A DNA stretch of 64,000 nucleotides from Parafrankia irregularis (GTDB lineage Bacteria; Actinomycetota; Actinomycetes; Frankiales; Frankiaceae), in the NCBI RefSeq assembly GCF_001536285.1, contig NZ_FAOZ01000002.1, positions 530,516 to 594,515 of the forward strand. The letters are read 5' to 3'. A model generated the notes under the pieces. That model worked only from the letters and a program-made list of their open reading frames with translations. It was not told where the DNA came from and made no database searches. Numbering within the stretch: the stretch's first letter is position 1; every line of letters begins with the position of its first letter. The position numbers and the translations under genes were made by a program. This document shows positions 63,483-64,000 of this stretch, piece by piece.

Positions 63483-63565
63483 GCGGCGGATCCCAGGTCA
63501 CCGATATTGACCTGGAGGTCCGTGCCCGCCCACCGCACGTCGACCTACCGGGGATCCTCCGCCGC
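63483..63565. repeat. Nested inverted repeats
   Basis: Outer arms GCGGCGGATCCC (63483-63494) and GGGATCCTCCGCCGC (63551-63565) pair imperfectly, and an inner CCAGGTCA / TGACCTGG (63493-63500 and 63508-63515) pairs perfectly with a 7-nt loop. Could be an end of a mobile element or a chance structure. Confidence 0.5.
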
Positions 63566-63633
63566 AGCACCGCGCCAACAATTCATGCCAATAGTGAAAA
63601 TCGGGACACGGCGTCACCTGGCAATCCGCAAGA

Positions 63634-63673
63634 AGTGAGGATTTCGGCTGCTGCAGCAGCCATAATCCTCACT
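63634..63673. repeat. Dispersed palindromic repeat, copy 7
   Basis: 40 bp; arms 63634-63653 and 63654-63673 pair at 18 of 20 positions, starting AGTGAGGATT. It matches the core of copies 2 and 4 and lies 80 bases 3' of the IS110 transposase stop. Confidence 0.85.
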
Positions 63674-63752
63674 CCTGACACGAAAAACTGACGTGAGCCG
63701 CGGGTCGGGGCTTGATCGGCTGGTTGTGGCGGGTTGGGTGGGCTGGGTCCGG

Positions 63753-64000
63753 TCAGGCGGGGTCGAAGCGGATGGTGAGGCCGAGGGCGTTCGCTTCGCG
63801 GATCATGCGTCGCATCGCGCGTTGCGGGTTCTTCCTCGTGTGGTAGTCGGCGCCGAGGTCCTTGTGTCCGGTCCTGTCGTGCAGGACATGCCAGATCGCG
63901 ACGGTGAGCTTGTGCATGACAGCGACCAGGGCCCGCTGCTTCCCCCGGCGGGTGGCGATCCGCCGGTAGAACGCCCCGTAGTAGGAGTTCTTCTGCCTGA
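63753..64000 (-). mobile_element. IS110-family transposase, C-terminal part (runs off the window)
   Basis: The last 82 codons of a transposase, read on the minus strand with no start in the window. RGKQRALVAVMHKLTVAIWH and LGADYHTRK are typical of the C-terminal Transposase_20 domain of IS110/IS1111-family enzymes, ending in a short tail (LTIRFDPA). These DEDD-type recombinases are guided, in characterised members, by an element-encoded RNA. The element's other end lies beyond position 64000. Confidence 0.8.

Larger units (their letters stand above)
63247..63752. other. Intergenic region with terminator and repeats
   Basis: About 500 bases between the DUF5719 stop and the IS110 transposase stop. 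It contains a terminator-like hairpin (63252-63275), two palindromic repeat copies (about 63335-63440 and 63620-63680), nested inverted repeats (63483-63565) and no convincing gene. Confidence 0.6.

Overview
The window is very GC-rich, with long antisense open frames caused by the GC-rich third codon position, many GTG and TTG starts, and stop/start overlaps (GTGA, ATGA) between genes. Gene content is that of a filamentous or sporulating high-GC actinobacterium: a WhiB regulator, coenzyme F420 genes, a TIGR03089 protein, an LCP ligase and WbbL/ManB/RmlD. Frankia or a close relative is my best guess, by style rather than proof. I see no tRNA, rRNA, CRISPR array or prophage.

Layout. 0.2-7 kb: beta-carbonic anhydrase, TIGR03089 protein, LCP-family cell-wall ligase, a DUF2142-type membrane protein and rmlD. 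7-13.4 kb: metG, then a three-gene unit (GT-C-type membrane protein, beta-hydroxyacid dehydrogenase-like protein, second DUF2142 protein). 13.7-20.2 kb (minus): a coupled operon for surface glycan export and assembly, consisting of wzm-like permease, wzt-like ATPase with a C-terminal glycan-binding-type domain, and three glycosyltransferases. 20.6-25.3 kb (plus): a COG5610-like HAD protein coupled to a methyltransferase with a long disordered N-terminus. 25.6-29.3 kb: Mth938-domain protein, an antitoxin remnant, a small ORF and a Ser/Thr kinase fused to WD40 repeats. 29.3-40.6 kb: third DUF2142 protein and an acyltransferase (minus), diverging from a tightly overlapped plus-strand unit (GT2, GT4, methyltransferase, a 39-codon micro-ORF, small membrane protein), then GT4, GT4, wbbL and manB. 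40.8-49.8 kb: an unusual double histidine-kinase-like protein, a lytic transglycosylase, an O-acyltransferase, a DnaN paralogue and a DUF3105 protein. 50-56.7 kb: F420 biosynthesis (fbiB, fbiA, a TetR regulator, fbiC diverging). 56.7-63.2 kb: whiB, a 1214-residue GT2/membrane protein and a DUF5719 protein. The window ends inside an IS110-family transposase (minus strand, C-terminus only).

How it fits together. The backbone order TIGR03089 - LCP - rmlD - wbbL - manB - fbiA/fbiB - whiB matches, from memory, M. tuberculosis Rv3268 to Rv3260c. That is the actinobacterial core that makes the rhamnose linker of the cell wall and attaches polymers to it. Here the core is stretched by about 30 kb of glycan genes, so envelope polysaccharide synthesis, ABC export and attachment are probably linked. 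Two sequence-level themes stand out: a family of imperfect palindromic repeats sitting 3' of genes throughout the window, and many in-frame tandem repeats inserted in protein linkers.
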